From UBA935 sp031556725 (lineage in GTDB: Bacteria > Bacillota > Clostridia > Lachnospirales > Lachnospiraceae), in NCBI GenBank assembly GCA_031556725.1, contig JAVBSL010000004.1:1-64000 (forward strand): 64,000 bases of DNA, written 5' to 3'. The notes beneath the pieces were generated by a model, which worked only from the letters and a program-made list of their open reading frames with translations, searched no databases and was not told the origin of the DNA. A program made the position numbers and the translations under genes. Positions 49,263 through 57,267 of this stretch are shown here, in pieces. The stretch's first letter is position 1. Each line of letters begins with the position of its first letter.

Positions 49263-49288
49263 ACTTCGGGCTAAGTTGGCTCGAAGTT
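49263..49288. repeat. Module-joint palindromic repeat, copy R5
   Basis: ACTTCGGG-CTAAGTTGG-CTCGAAGT plus T, six bases after the ligase gene; arms have one change. It separates the TetR/ligase pair from the leftward radical SAM operon. Confidence 0.75.
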
Positions 49289-49409
49289 AAGTTGCACAAC
49301 ACTGGAGGGCGGCCGTGAAATATATTGACGCTGCAATATGGTTATGCGCCAATACTTGCATCTATTCACCGTCCTTTTCATCAGGTATATATTTTAGTAT
49401 GGAAAAAAA

Positions 49410-50486
49410 TTACAAGATAAGAGGGTGCCTGGGATTTGAATTATCAACAATGACATTGCATTTTTCTTTCGGATTACATGATTCTAAGTACCACTGCTGA
49501 ACGGGGATATACTTCTCACGATATTTATCCAAAAAATGAGCTCCATATTTAGGAACATCCCTAACGGTTGCTCTACGAATAACTTCATCAAAGCTGATAT
49601 CGAGGAAAATCTTAAAGTCGATGAAGTCCTCCAAAGGTTCTCGGTAAAGCAGTACGCCCTCAAGAATGACGAGCGTCTCCTGTGAAATATCAAATTGTTT
49701 TTTTAGGGTGAATGAATCGCTATCCAAGTCCAAAAGAGTCAATTCCGTATGCACTTCTCCATTGTACCGAAGCGGACAAAGTATTTCGTTTGACAAAGTG
49801 CTCAGGTCAAAAGCGTTTGCTATGTAAGCCTCAATCTCATTATTGCCTTTTGCGCGCAGAGCTTTGGGGTTATGGAAATCATCCAAATGAATAACAACAA
49901 CATCTACGCCCTTGCTCCTCAACGCCTCAGAAAATTGTTTGGCAAATATACTTTTACCGGATGTATCAACGCCGTTTATTCCAACACAGCGTATGCCGGA
50001 TGTTTGCTTGATTTGGGTGTAAATTTGAGTATATAGCGTGATTCCCATAACTAATGGAAAAATATCTTCTGGTGTTTTAGCTGTGAACAGGGTCGTGCTT
50101 GTTTCATCGGCGGTACCATATCCATACAAAGCGGCTATGGAGGGAATCAAGTTTGACTGTGCGGCTGTCGGATCGTGATACCGGTCACCAACCATGATGA
50201 AATTTTCGCACGAAATGGAGTTAATAAGCGCATGTATAGCCTCGGCTTTAGATGCAAATTTTTGAGAAGAGACAATGAATTGAAACATATTCTCTATGCC
50301 AGTTGTTTTAAGGACAAGCTCAACATATTCCTGACTGCCGCTTGAACAGATTGCCAGATGAAAGCCTTCTCTTTTAAGGCACGATAAAAGTTCCGGGACT
50401 CCTTCAAAAAGCCGTCCATCCTCACATATATGCCGATGCGTGCAGAGCAACGTACCGTCAAGATCAAAAATGACTAATCCTTTCAT
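49410..50486 (-). CDS. HAD phosphatase-uridine kinase-like fusion
   Basis: 358 residues, ATG 50486. Residues 1-~150 form a HAD-like hydrolase: FDLDGTLL (nucleophile Asp and general acid), ICSSGSQEY and MVGDRYHDPTAA. Residues ~165-358 form a P-loop kinase of the uridine kinase/phosphoribulokinase class: VGINGVDTSGKS, VVVIHLDDFHNP, ILEGVLLYREPL, and a late R-x-x-x-RDV segment. Joining a phosphatase and a nucleoside-type kinase in one chain suggests phosphate exchange on one nucleoside- or sugar-like substrate. Last gene of the leftward four-gene operon; 25 bp behind the Nudix gene. Confidence 0.82.
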   Translation of the reverse strand: MKGLVIFDLDGTLLCTHRHICEDGRLFEGVPELLSCLKREGFHLAICSSGSQEYVELVLKTTGIENMFQFIVSSQKFASKAEAIHALINSISCENFIMVGDRYHDPTAAQSNLIPSIAALYGYGTADETSTTLFTAKTPEDIFPLVMGITLYTQIYTQIKQTSGIRCVGINGVDTSGKSIFAKQFSEALRSKGVDVVVIHLDDFHNPKALRAKGNNEIEAYIANAFDLSTLSNEILCPLRYNGEVHTELTLLDLDSDSFTLKKQFDISQETLVILEGVLLYREPLEDFIDFKIFLDISFDEVIRRATVRDVPKYGAHFLDKYREKYIPVQQWYLESCNPKEKCNVIVDNSNPRHPLIL

Positions 50487-50511
50487 GACACCTCATTAAC
50501 TCCTTTCTTGG

Positions 50512-51210
50512 TTAATCCTTCACTTTAGTGTAATAACGAGAAGGTCTATGCCCGGCATCTTTTTTAAACTCATCAGTTTCTTGAATTTTATTTGAGATAG
50601 TTCGTCTAAAGGCCGCAGGAATAAGTTTTTCTCCAAGAATTATTTCATAAACCACTTGAAGCTGACTTATAGTGAATTTGGCCGGCATCATATTAAACAC
50701 AATATCTGAGTAATTTAGTTTTCCGCGTAATCTTTTTAGAGCCTCCACAACAATGTTTTTATGGTCAAAAGCAAGCGGAAGATTTTCAAATTCATCTAAA
50801 CTATGCCACGTTGCATCACAAGTTTCAGCTTTTTCAATATCTAATAAAGCGATATAGGCACAACTTATAATTCTCATTCTTGGGTCACGATTAACCTCGC
50901 CAAAGGTATAGAGTTGCTCAATATAAATATCGTTTAGGCCTGTTTTTTGTTTAAGTACTCTTTTAGCGGTATCCTCTAAAGCCTCGTTGACTTGAACAAA
51001 TCCTCCAGCGATAGCATAGCAATCTTTGAAAGGGTGAGAGTTTCGTTTTACAAGCAGAACGTTAAGCTGCTGATTATCGAGTTTGCGATAGTTAGAACTG
51101 GAACTCTTTGAAATACCTAAAACCACAACATCAACGGTAACTGCAATCGGATCATATTCATTCGAGTTATAATTATCTAAGAAAGCGCTTTCGTCTATGT
51201 TACCTGCCAT
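50512..51210 (-). CDS. NrtR-like Nudix-domain transcriptional regulator
   Basis: 232 residues. Nudix fold ~15-150 with box GGFVQVNEALEDTAKRVLKQ-KTGL. The catalytic REUxEE core is replaced (RVLKQK), so hydrolysis is unlikely; in NrtR regulators the Nudix domain binds ADP-ribose or related nucleotides. A winged helix follows (~155-232: FTISQLQVVYEIILGEKL, FRRTISNKIQ, RPSRYYT). It begins two bases after the synthetase-like gene. I infer that it senses a nucleotide metabolite and controls this operon, possibly through the near-palindrome at 53167-53181. Confidence 0.82.
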   Translation of the reverse strand: MAGNIDESAFLDNYNSNEYDPIAVTVDVVVLGISKSSSSNYRKLDNQQLNVLLVKRNSHPFKDCYAIAGGFVQVNEALEDTAKRVLKQKTGLNDIYIEQLYTFGEVNRDPRMRIISCAYIALLDIEKAETCDATWHSLDEFENLPLAFDHKNIVVEALKRLRGKLNYSDIVFNMMPAKFTISQLQVVYEIILGEKLIPAAFRRTISNKIQETDEFKKDAGHRPSRYYTKVKD

Positions 51211-51212
51211 TT

Positions 51213-52133
51213 TTAAACTCCTTTAAAAATATTTGGGAAATACGTTGTTTCGCAGATATTTTTGCAATTAGTCACGGCCATAATAAAACGCTCCAAACCA
51301 ATTGCAAATCCTCCGATTTGCGGAAAATCTTTCATTGAGAGTATTTGCAGATAGTCGGAATACATTGACTTATCAATACTAAAAAGATTCATCATATGAT
51401 TTTGCAAAGCGACATCCATGATGCGCAAATCACCGCCTCCAACTTCTATACCATTTATTACTATGTCGAAGGACTCGGTTTGTATGTTTTCAAACATCAT
51501 TTCAGTACAAATATACATATTATCAGTTGGCAAAGCAAATATATGGTGACAAGGAATAAGTGTATTCTTTTCTGTTTTTTCACCGTTTGTAAGGGGCATT
51601 TTTTCAATAAATAACACAGTGACCTTATCTTTGTTGTAGAACCTTGGTTTCATTTCATTACCATATTTTTCACGACATTCAATCCCGTCAATGCTTATAA
51701 ACTCCGAATCCATATCTAGCGTTTCAAAAATATTTATTAATATTTTTTTGGCAAAATGTATTAGCTCTTTTAAAGTGCCAACCTTCATTTCCAAGTCTAT
51801 TTGAGTAAATTCGCAAAGACGGGTATGAATATCCTTTTCGTGATCAACAGGTCGAAAACAATGTGCAAATTGAAAATAATTAAAGTTTTGTGTTAAAACT
51901 AAAAGCATTTTAAAAATTTGTGGTGAATCAGAAAGCATCGCTTTATAATTTTCCACTTCAATTTCAAAAGTTGAGTTGTAGGGTTCTCCGGTTCTTGCAG
52001 ATAAAATGGGAGTATCATATTCAACAAAATTCTTGTTTTCAAGAAAACAACGAACACTTCGTTTGATTTTATTCGAAATGAACATATTATTATTAACAAC
52101 TGGATTTTCTAAATGTTTCGATAATTTATTCAA
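51213..52133 (-). CDS. Stand-alone class II aminoacyl-tRNA synthetase-like enzyme
   Basis: 306 residues, only the catalytic core of the AspRS/AsnRS/LysRS group; the N-terminal OB-fold that binds the anticodon is missing. Motif 2 is visible in FAHCFRPVDHEKD and LCEFTQIDLEM, motif 3 in GGFAIGLERFIMAV. Active-site parts for ATP and an Asp/Asn/Lys-like amino acid are thus kept. Proteins of this kind (asparagine synthetase A-like, EpmA/PoxA) activate an amino acid and attach it to something other than a complete tRNA. Overlaps the radical SAM gene by 4 bp, recalling the EpmA-EpmB pairing, though the radical SAM family here differs. Confidence 0.8.
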   Translation of the reverse strand: MNKLSKHLENPVVNNNMFISNKIKRSVRCFLENKNFVEYDTPILSARTGEPYNSTFEIEVENYKAMLSDSPQIFKMLLVLTQNFNYFQFAHCFRPVDHEKDIHTRLCEFTQIDLEMKVGTLKELIHFAKKILINIFETLDMDSEFISIDGIECREKYGNEMKPRFYNKDKVTVLFIEKMPLTNGEKTEKNTLIPCHHIFALPTDNMYICTEMMFENIQTESFDIVINGIEVGGGDLRIMDVALQNHMMNLFSIDKSMYSDYLQILSMKDFPQIGGFAIGLERFIMAVTNCKNICETTYFPNIFKGV

Positions 52134-53140
52134 ATGAATCCCTCCAAGCCTTTTGAGTTACAGAATATTTGGCCAGTGTTTTCAGTTCTAATAGTCTGAT
52201 TAAGAATATCAACATACTTATCTATTGTTTCAGCAGGTGAACTTCCATTCAGCAGGCTACCCAAAGCGATATTATTTGACGGGCAAACACTTATCCAACC
52301 GCTTGCAGAATGTTTTAGACTATAGATACCTTCCTGACAATAATCAGAACAATTTTCGCATATTTCAGCGCGATGTGTACATGACATACTGTCTTTCATA
52401 TTCACGATAACATCATTCCAGCTAAAATAGTATGAGTCACAACCTATTCGCAGCCGGTGATTTATCGGTATCCCTTTTTCCTTTAAACAATCTCTGATAG
52501 TTTTTAAATTTACAAATTGTTCCTTCCAAAATTCTTTATTTCCGTTTGAATAATATAAATCTAGCACACTAATATATATATTAGTACCATATTTCTTTTT
52601 TAATGCACTTGCAAAATCCACCAGCAAAGCTAACTCCTCTTTGTTTTGCTTCATAAAAACAAAATTTAATCCAATGGTAGATATACCATGTTTACAGCAT
52701 CCTTCAATAATTTCTGTGGTTTGTTTTGCTTGTGGATTGTTAGTGATTTTCATTCTTAAAGCAGGATTAAAAGCATCAATTGAAATTTTTAAAACATCAA
52801 CATTTACTTTTATAACTTCAATATTTTCTAATAATCTCGAACCGTTTGTTGTCACTTCAATTGTCTCAAATAACTGACGACATCCGCTAAGTATTTCAGG
52901 AAAAGTTGGATTAAGCAATGGTTCTCCACCAGTAAAAGAAACTGTTTTAAAACCGTATTTTGCAAGTTGATTTATATTATTCATATACTGATTTACGTTT
53001 AGAAGCTTTGTGTTTAAGCATTTGGGAGTATGATTTTCCATTCCGAGATCTGTTGCACAATATTCACACGAAAAATTACATATATCACAAACCGATGCAC
53101 GTAAAAAAGTTGTTTGTTTTTCGTCCTTTAAGCTACGCAT
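52130..53140 (-). CDS. Radical SAM enzyme (MoaA/SPASM-like)
   Basis: 336 residues, ATG 53140 behind GAGGAG. The [4Fe-4S] motif CNFSCEYC (C-x3-C-x2-C, ~residues 21-28), the GGEP motif (VSFTGGEPLLNP) and a radical SAM barrel follow. The C-terminal part has further cysteines (CTHRAEICENCSDYC, VCPSN), as in SPASM/twitch domains that hold auxiliary clusters. First gene of the four-gene operon. The pairing with a synthetase-like enzyme, kinase and phosphatase suggests radical modification of an aminoacylated or nucleotide-linked compound; the substrate is unknown. Confidence 0.85.
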   Translation of the reverse strand: MRSLKDEKQTTFLRASVCDICNFSCEYCATDLGMENHTPKCLNTKLLNVNQYMNNINQLAKYGFKTVSFTGGEPLLNPTFPEILSGCRQLFETIEVTTNGSRLLENIEVIKVNVDVLKISIDAFNPALRMKITNNPQAKQTTEIIEGCCKHGISTIGLNFVFMKQNKEELALLVDFASALKKKYGTNIYISVLDLYYSNGNKEFWKEQFVNLKTIRDCLKEKGIPINHRLRIGCDSYYFSWNDVIVNMKDSMSCTHRAEICENCSDYCQEGIYSLKHSASGWISVCPSNNIALGSLLNGSSPAETIDKYVDILNQTIRTENTGQIFCNSKGLEGFI

Positions 53141-53166
53141 GATACTCCTCTTTGCTGATAATTATA

Positions 53167-53181
53167 TTGTGATAATAACAA
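53167..53181. promoter_or_regulatory. Operator candidate of the radical SAM operon
   Basis: Near-palindrome TTGTGATAATAACAA between the -10 box and the start codon of the leftward operon. A candidate site for the NrtR-like regulator encoded in the operon. Confidence 0.4.
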
Positions 53182-53193
53182 ATAGATATTAAC

Positions 53194-53222
53194 ATAATAT
53201 TGCCTTCGTACAAATTTGTCAA
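53194..53222 (-). promoter_or_regulatory. Promoter of the radical SAM operon
   Basis: On the minus strand TTGACA (53222-53217) and TATTAT (53199-53194) are 17 bp apart, near consensus. Confidence 0.8.
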
Positions 53223-53260
53223 TACTATTTTTATATTAACACTCATGCTGCACTATTCAA

Positions 53261-53304
53261 ACTAAAACGCCACAAACCGGATAAAAGGCTTGTGGCGTTT
53301 TAGT
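53261..53304 (-). terminator. Terminator of the catalase gene
   Basis: ACTAAAACGCCACAA (53261-53275) and TTGTGGCGTTTTAGT (53290-53304) form a perfect 15-bp stem; A and T runs on both sides allow termination in both directions. Confidence 0.9.
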
Positions 53305-53318
53305 TTCTGCTATTAGCA

Positions 53319-54833
53319 TTACATATTCGGCTTTAAAGTCGCTTGAATCAATTCATCGTTACAAAGCTTCGATAACTGCAGCACCATTCCCGGATTCAGT
53401 TTCAGGGCCTGGGTAATACGTCGGCCATAATCCGGGTCGGCCAGATAACAATGCACTGCATGACGGTACTTAATATTGGGGGTAACGGAATAGATATTTT
53501 CGACAGTATTAGAAATAAGTCTTTGCTTTTCCGGTTCCGACATGGAACGGTACAGTTCGCCGCCAGCCCGAAAATTATCATCGGTGGGGTCATCAGCAGG
53601 ATCAAATCGATAAAGACATCCCTCCAAATCAAGCGGTGGTTCCAGTGCCTGGGGCTGTGCCGACCAGTAGTTGTAACTATTCGGGGTATAGGCAGGTGTT
53701 CTTCCGTAATTATCATCCACCCGCATCTGTCCGTCACGATGATTGTCACATACGGGTATGCGTGCTTTATTCACCGGAATAAGGTTGTGATTAACCCCCA
53801 GGCGATAACGCTGCGCATCACCATAAGAAAATAATCGTCCCTGAAGCAGTTTATCCGGTGAGAACCCGATACCGGGAACAACATGAGCCGGATTAAATGC
53901 TGCCTGTTCCACCTCGGCAAAGAAGTTTTCCGGATTCCGGTTCAGCTGTAAAACGCCCACCCTGATCAGTGGGAACTCATTTTCCCGCCAGGATTTTGTA
54001 ATATCAAAAGGATTTTCGTAGTGTTTCTTAGCCTGTTCCTCTGTCATAATCTGCACACACATGGTCCACTGGGGAAAATTGCCCCGCTCAATGGCCTCAA
54101 ACAGATCTCGCCCGTGGCTTTCACGGTCCCGGGCAATAAGTGCTTCCGCCTCTGCATTTGTCAAGTGCTGTAAACCCTGTTGGGTAATAAAATGAAATTT
54201 ACACCAGAATCGTTTGTTATCTGAATTGTAAAAAGAGTAAGTGTGCTCGCCAAACATATCCATGTGCCGGAAAGATCTGGGAATACCCCGATCGGACATG
54301 GTGATAGTTCTTTGGTGAAAACTTTCCGGCAATAGTGTCCAGAAGTCCCAGTTGTTTTGCGCACTGCGAAGACCGGTGCGCGGATCACGTTTTACAGCAC
54401 GATTAAGGTCGGGAAAATGATGGGCATCGCGGATAAAAAATACCGGCGTATTATTTCCCACCAGATCCCAATTGCCTTCTTCCGTATAAAACTTTATCGC
54501 AGTGCCACGGATATCCCGCTCGGCATCGGCGGCACCGCGCTCGCCGGCAACGGTAGAAAAGCGAATAAATAATTCGGTTACCTTGCCGGGCTGCAGAACC
54601 TTTGCTTTTGTATATTGGGAAATATCGTCCGTTATCTTTAAAATGCCGTATGCGCCCCAGCCTTTCGCATGCATACGGCGCTCCGGAATAACCTCCCGGT
54701 CAAAATGTGCCATTTTTTCCAAAAGCCAAACATCCTGTAAAGCGATCGGTCCCTGTGGTCCGGATGTAAGAGAATGGTCGTTGTTCGCAACGGGAGCACC
54801 GACCTCATTCGTCAATTTAATATTATTATTCAT
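53319..54833 (-). CDS. katA: Catalase (monofunctional, heme)
   Basis: 504 residues, ATG 54833 behind GAGGAGGAAG. Distal His in PERRMHAKGWGAYG, the FSTVAGERGAADAERDIRG segment, Asn in YTEEGNWDLVGNNTPVFFIRD, and the proximal heme-binding Tyr in RLFSYGDAQRYRLGVNHNLIPVN are all present, as is FRAGGELYRSM near the end. Small-subunit clade 3 size. It disproportionates hydrogen peroxide in the cytoplasm; unusual but not rare in anaerobes that meet oxygen. No clear PerR box is seen upstream. Single-gene unit. Confidence 0.95.
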   Translation of the reverse strand: MNNNIKLTNEVGAPVANNDHSLTSGPQGPIALQDVWLLEKMAHFDREVIPERRMHAKGWGAYGILKITDDISQYTKAKVLQPGKVTELFIRFSTVAGERGAADAERDIRGTAIKFYTEEGNWDLVGNNTPVFFIRDAHHFPDLNRAVKRDPRTGLRSAQNNWDFWTLLPESFHQRTITMSDRGIPRSFRHMDMFGEHTYSFYNSDNKRFWCKFHFITQQGLQHLTNAEAEALIARDRESHGRDLFEAIERGNFPQWTMCVQIMTEEQAKKHYENPFDITKSWRENEFPLIRVGVLQLNRNPENFFAEVEQAAFNPAHVVPGIGFSPDKLLQGRLFSYGDAQRYRLGVNHNLIPVNKARIPVCDNHRDGQMRVDDNYGRTPAYTPNSYNYWSAQPQALEPPLDLEGCLYRFDPADDPTDDNFRAGGELYRSMSEPEKQRLISNTVENIYSVTPNIKYRHAVHCYLADPDYGRRITQALKLNPGMVLQLSKLCNDELIQATLKPNM

Positions 54834-55042
54834 TTAGCTTCCTCCTCGTTTAGCCGGGTCAATACTATTGCATTGTTACTGCTTAAGTATATGAAAGTGG
54901 CGGTTGCTTAATGAATGTCAAATCCAAACAAGTCACATGATGCCGGGTGAAAAATTAGAAGTATATTATGTTGCTGTAGAGTAAGGTGATGCTACACTGA
55001 TTAAGTGTGGTGATCTGGCAATGCTGATTGCCAAAAAGAAAA

Positions 55043-55115
55043 TGGAGACAACTGGACTTGAACCAGCGACAACCTGCTTGTCGAGCAGGTGCTCTCCCAG
55101 CTGAGCTATGCCTCC
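55043..55115 (-). tRNA. tRNA-Val (anticodon GAC)
   Basis: Minus strand: acceptor GGAGGCA with TGTCTCC (one G-T), D arm GCTC-AGCTGGGA-GAGC, anticodon arm CCTGC-TCGACAA-GCAGG (anticodon GAC), T arm GCTGG-TTCAAGT-CCAGT, discriminator A. CCA not encoded. It lies in the 455-bp gap between catalase and chemoreceptor genes; besides it I see only the promoter at 55231-55259. Confidence 0.94.
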
Positions 55116-55230
55116 GTGTCATGAATTATAACATACCGTAGAACATTACACAAGAGTTAGTAAAAGGGTTTACTAAATAGTGCACAAACATTTGATGCTT
55201 TTTTTGGTAGTTGCATATATTTGGTCATTA

Positions 55231-55259
55231 TTGACTATTCTTGCTATTTTAGATATGAT
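55231..55259 (+). promoter_or_regulatory. Promoter of the chemoreceptor gene
   Basis: TTGACT (55231-55236), 17 bp, TATGAT (55254-55259), 30 bp before the start codon. This is a sigma-A-type promoter, not the sigma-D (FliA) type common for chemotaxis genes. Confidence 0.7.
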
Positions 55260-55288
55260 ATGGGTAACACACCATAGGGAGGTACAGC

Positions 55289-57016
55289 ATGAGAATATTA
55301 TACAATTTAAAGATAAAAGTGAAGTTTATGGGGTCTTTTGCCTTGCTGATCATTGCATTGATCATTATGGGCATAATAGGTGTCCAAGGCATGGAAGAGA
55401 TCAGTAGCGCTAACGAATATGTCTACGAGAACAACTACAAATCAACCGTTGAGATTGAGACACTTAATGCCGGGATGAGCGATGTGCGGATGTGCACTCA
55501 GAAGTTGGTAAACCGCTCTAACGTATCTTCTGCCGAGATTATTCTGGCGGAAATTGATAAGTATGACAAGATTAATGAGCAGGCGATGGCAAACTACGAA
55601 GCGACTATAGCTGAAGAAGAGGATCGTCAGATTTATGATAAACTGAAAAAGGAGATGAACGCATATCTGGAACAGCGGGCTGAGCTTTTTGAATATATCA
55701 GTAACGGAAAGTATATTGAAGCAAATAAGTTCAACAGCGAATTTGTTGATCCGGCCAGTGATAAAGTACAGGAGAGCATTACGGCAGCGGTAGAGTATAA
55801 TCTGCGCGACGCACAGGAAAATGTAGATATTGCCAAAAGCCAATATACACAAAATGCAATGCTTACATACATGATTCTTGGAGTATCATTTGTGGTTTCT
55901 ATTATTGTAGGATTGGTAATGGCCAGTGTTATTACCGGTCCGTTAAATGCAGTGCGCGGGGTATCTAAGAAGATTGCCGAGGGTGATTTGAGCGTTCAGT
56001 TAAATCAGAAGTATTTGAAGCAAAAAGATGAAATTGGTATGTTAGCCAGAAATATCGATGATATGAAGAAGGAACTGATCGAAACAGTTTCCGGTATCAA
56101 ACAATCGGCCAACAATCTGGGCGATCAGGTGACAGCAACCAATAAGACCTTGGCTTTGCTGAATGAACACATTATCGATACATCGGCGGCTACGGAAGCA
56201 CTCAGCGCAGCCATGGAAGAAACCGGAGCAGCAGCCGAGGAAATGAATACAACAGCGTCAGAGATTGAGCGTGCTGTTGATTCGGTAGCGGATAAAGCTG
56301 AAGAGGGTGCCGGCAAATCAAATGAAATACATATCAGAGCAACGGAATTGGGTACTAACGTAAATCAGTCCATCGAGAAATCTAATCAGATATTTGATGA
56401 AATTAAGAGTGCTTTGGAACAAGCTTTAAAGGATTCCAAGGCCGTGGATGAGATTAATGCATTAGCAGATGCAATCTTAAGTATTACCAGTCAGACAACC
56501 CTTTTGGCATTAAATGCTTCTATTGAAGCTGCCAGAGCAGGAGAAGCAGGACGTGGCTTTGCGGTAGTTGCCAACGAGATCAGTGCATTGGCAGATAACT
56601 CCAAAAATACAGTAAACCAGATTCAGGCGATAACCAAAGTAGTAATGAGTGCAGTAAATAATCTGGCGAAAAATTCCAATAACCTGCTGAATTTCGTGGC
56701 TAATGATGTTAATAAGGATTATGCAGATATGCTGGCAGCAGCTGAATCTTACACTACGGATGCAGTATATGTAAGTGATATGACCAGTGATTTGAATGCC
56801 ACCTCAGAAGAATTGAACGCCGGTGTTAACCTGGTAATGACAGCAATTAATGAAGTTGCCCAGGCGGCCCAGGAGGGTGCAAGAAAGACCAGTGCGGTAG
56901 CACAGCAGACCGGTGACATTTCAGCTAATACTGCTGCTATAGTAGAAAACATGAAGAATACCCAACGTACAGCAGAAGGTTTGATCAATTTGGTAGACAG
57001 ATTTAAGATATCATAG
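55289..57016 (+). CDS. Methyl-accepting chemotaxis protein
   Basis: 575 residues, ATG 55289 after GGGAGG. TM1 ~13-32, a helical 4HB_MCP-type ligand domain (~33-190; ANEYVYENNYKSTVEIETLN start), TM2 ~193-213, HAMP ~214-267 (ITGPLNAVRGVSKKIAEGDL), then a long coiled-coil signalling domain. Its tip carries the invariant hairpin SITSQTTLLALNASIEAARAGEAGRGFAVVANEI. It signals to CheA/CheW; no other chemotaxis gene is nearby. It may sense a compound taken up by the sugar operon downstream, but this is only positional. Confidence 0.92.
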   Translation: MRILYNLKIKVKFMGSFALLIIALIIMGIIGVQGMEEISSANEYVYENNYKSTVEIETLNAGMSDVRMCTQKLVNRSNVSSAEIILAEIDKYDKINEQAMANYEATIAEEEDRQIYDKLKKEMNAYLEQRAELFEYISNGKYIEANKFNSEFVDPASDKVQESITAAVEYNLRDAQENVDIAKSQYTQNAMLTYMILGVSFVVSIIVGLVMASVITGPLNAVRGVSKKIAEGDLSVQLNQKYLKQKDEIGMLARNIDDMKKELIETVSGIKQSANNLGDQVTATNKTLALLNEHIIDTSAATEALSAAMEETGAAAEEMNTTASEIERAVDSVADKAEEGAGKSNEIHIRATELGTNVNQSIEKSNQIFDEIKSALEQALKDSKAVDEINALADAILSITSQTTLLALNASIEAARAGEAGRGFAVVANEISALADNSKNTVNQIQAITKVVMSAVNNLAKNSNNLLNFVANDVNKDYADMLAAAESYTTDAVYVSDMTSDLNATSEELNAGVNLVMTAINEVAQAAQEGARKTSAVAQQTGDISANTAAIVENMKNTQRTAEGLINLVDRFKIS

Positions 57017-57027
57017 TAAAACTTAAA

Positions 57028-57066
57028 GCGCTCATTGTGACATCTGGTTGCAATGGGCGCATTTTT
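57028..57066 (+). terminator. Terminator behind the chemoreceptor gene
   Basis: GCGCTCATTG (57028-57037) and CAATGGGCGC (57051-57060) pair fully (one G-U), followed by A and five T. Confidence 0.88.
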
Positions 57067-57127
57067 GTGCAATCTATTGTGCTATTTTGCTTAAAAAAAT
57101 AAATGAAGTAAAATCTAAAAATACATA

Positions 57128-57156
57128 TTGACAAGAAAAGAGATGGATGTTATTAT
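57128..57156 (+). promoter_or_regulatory. Promoter of the sugar uptake/phosphorylase operon
   Basis: TTGACA (57128-57133), 17 bp, TATTAT (57151-57156); near consensus, so strong unless repressed. The first operator begins on its last base. Confidence 0.85.
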
Positions 57157-57175
57157 TAGTTTAACGTTAAACTAA
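57156..57175. promoter_or_regulatory. LacI-type operator O1
   Basis: Perfect 20-bp palindrome TTAGTTTAACGTTAAACTAA centred on CG, directly after the -10 box, overlapping the transcription start. Confidence 0.85.
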
Positions 57176-57221
57176 CAAACAAGGAAGATGTGTGAGAAGC
57201 GAAAAAAATATTGGATAGCAA

Positions 57222-57235
57222 GTTTAACGTTAAAC
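57222..57235. promoter_or_regulatory. LacI-type operator O2
   Basis: GTTTAACGTTAAAC repeats the 14-bp core of O1. The centres are 63 bp apart (six helical turns), which suits a DNA loop held by a tetrameric LacI-family repressor. The repressor gene is not in the window. Confidence 0.85.
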
Positions 57236-57267
57236 CAAAGTTGTACATAATTGAAAGGAGAGGTAAA

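Noticed and set aside
55180..55407. 75-codon ORF overlapping the chemoreceptor start
   Set aside because: Covers the promoter at 55231-55259 and runs out of frame into the clear receptor gene.
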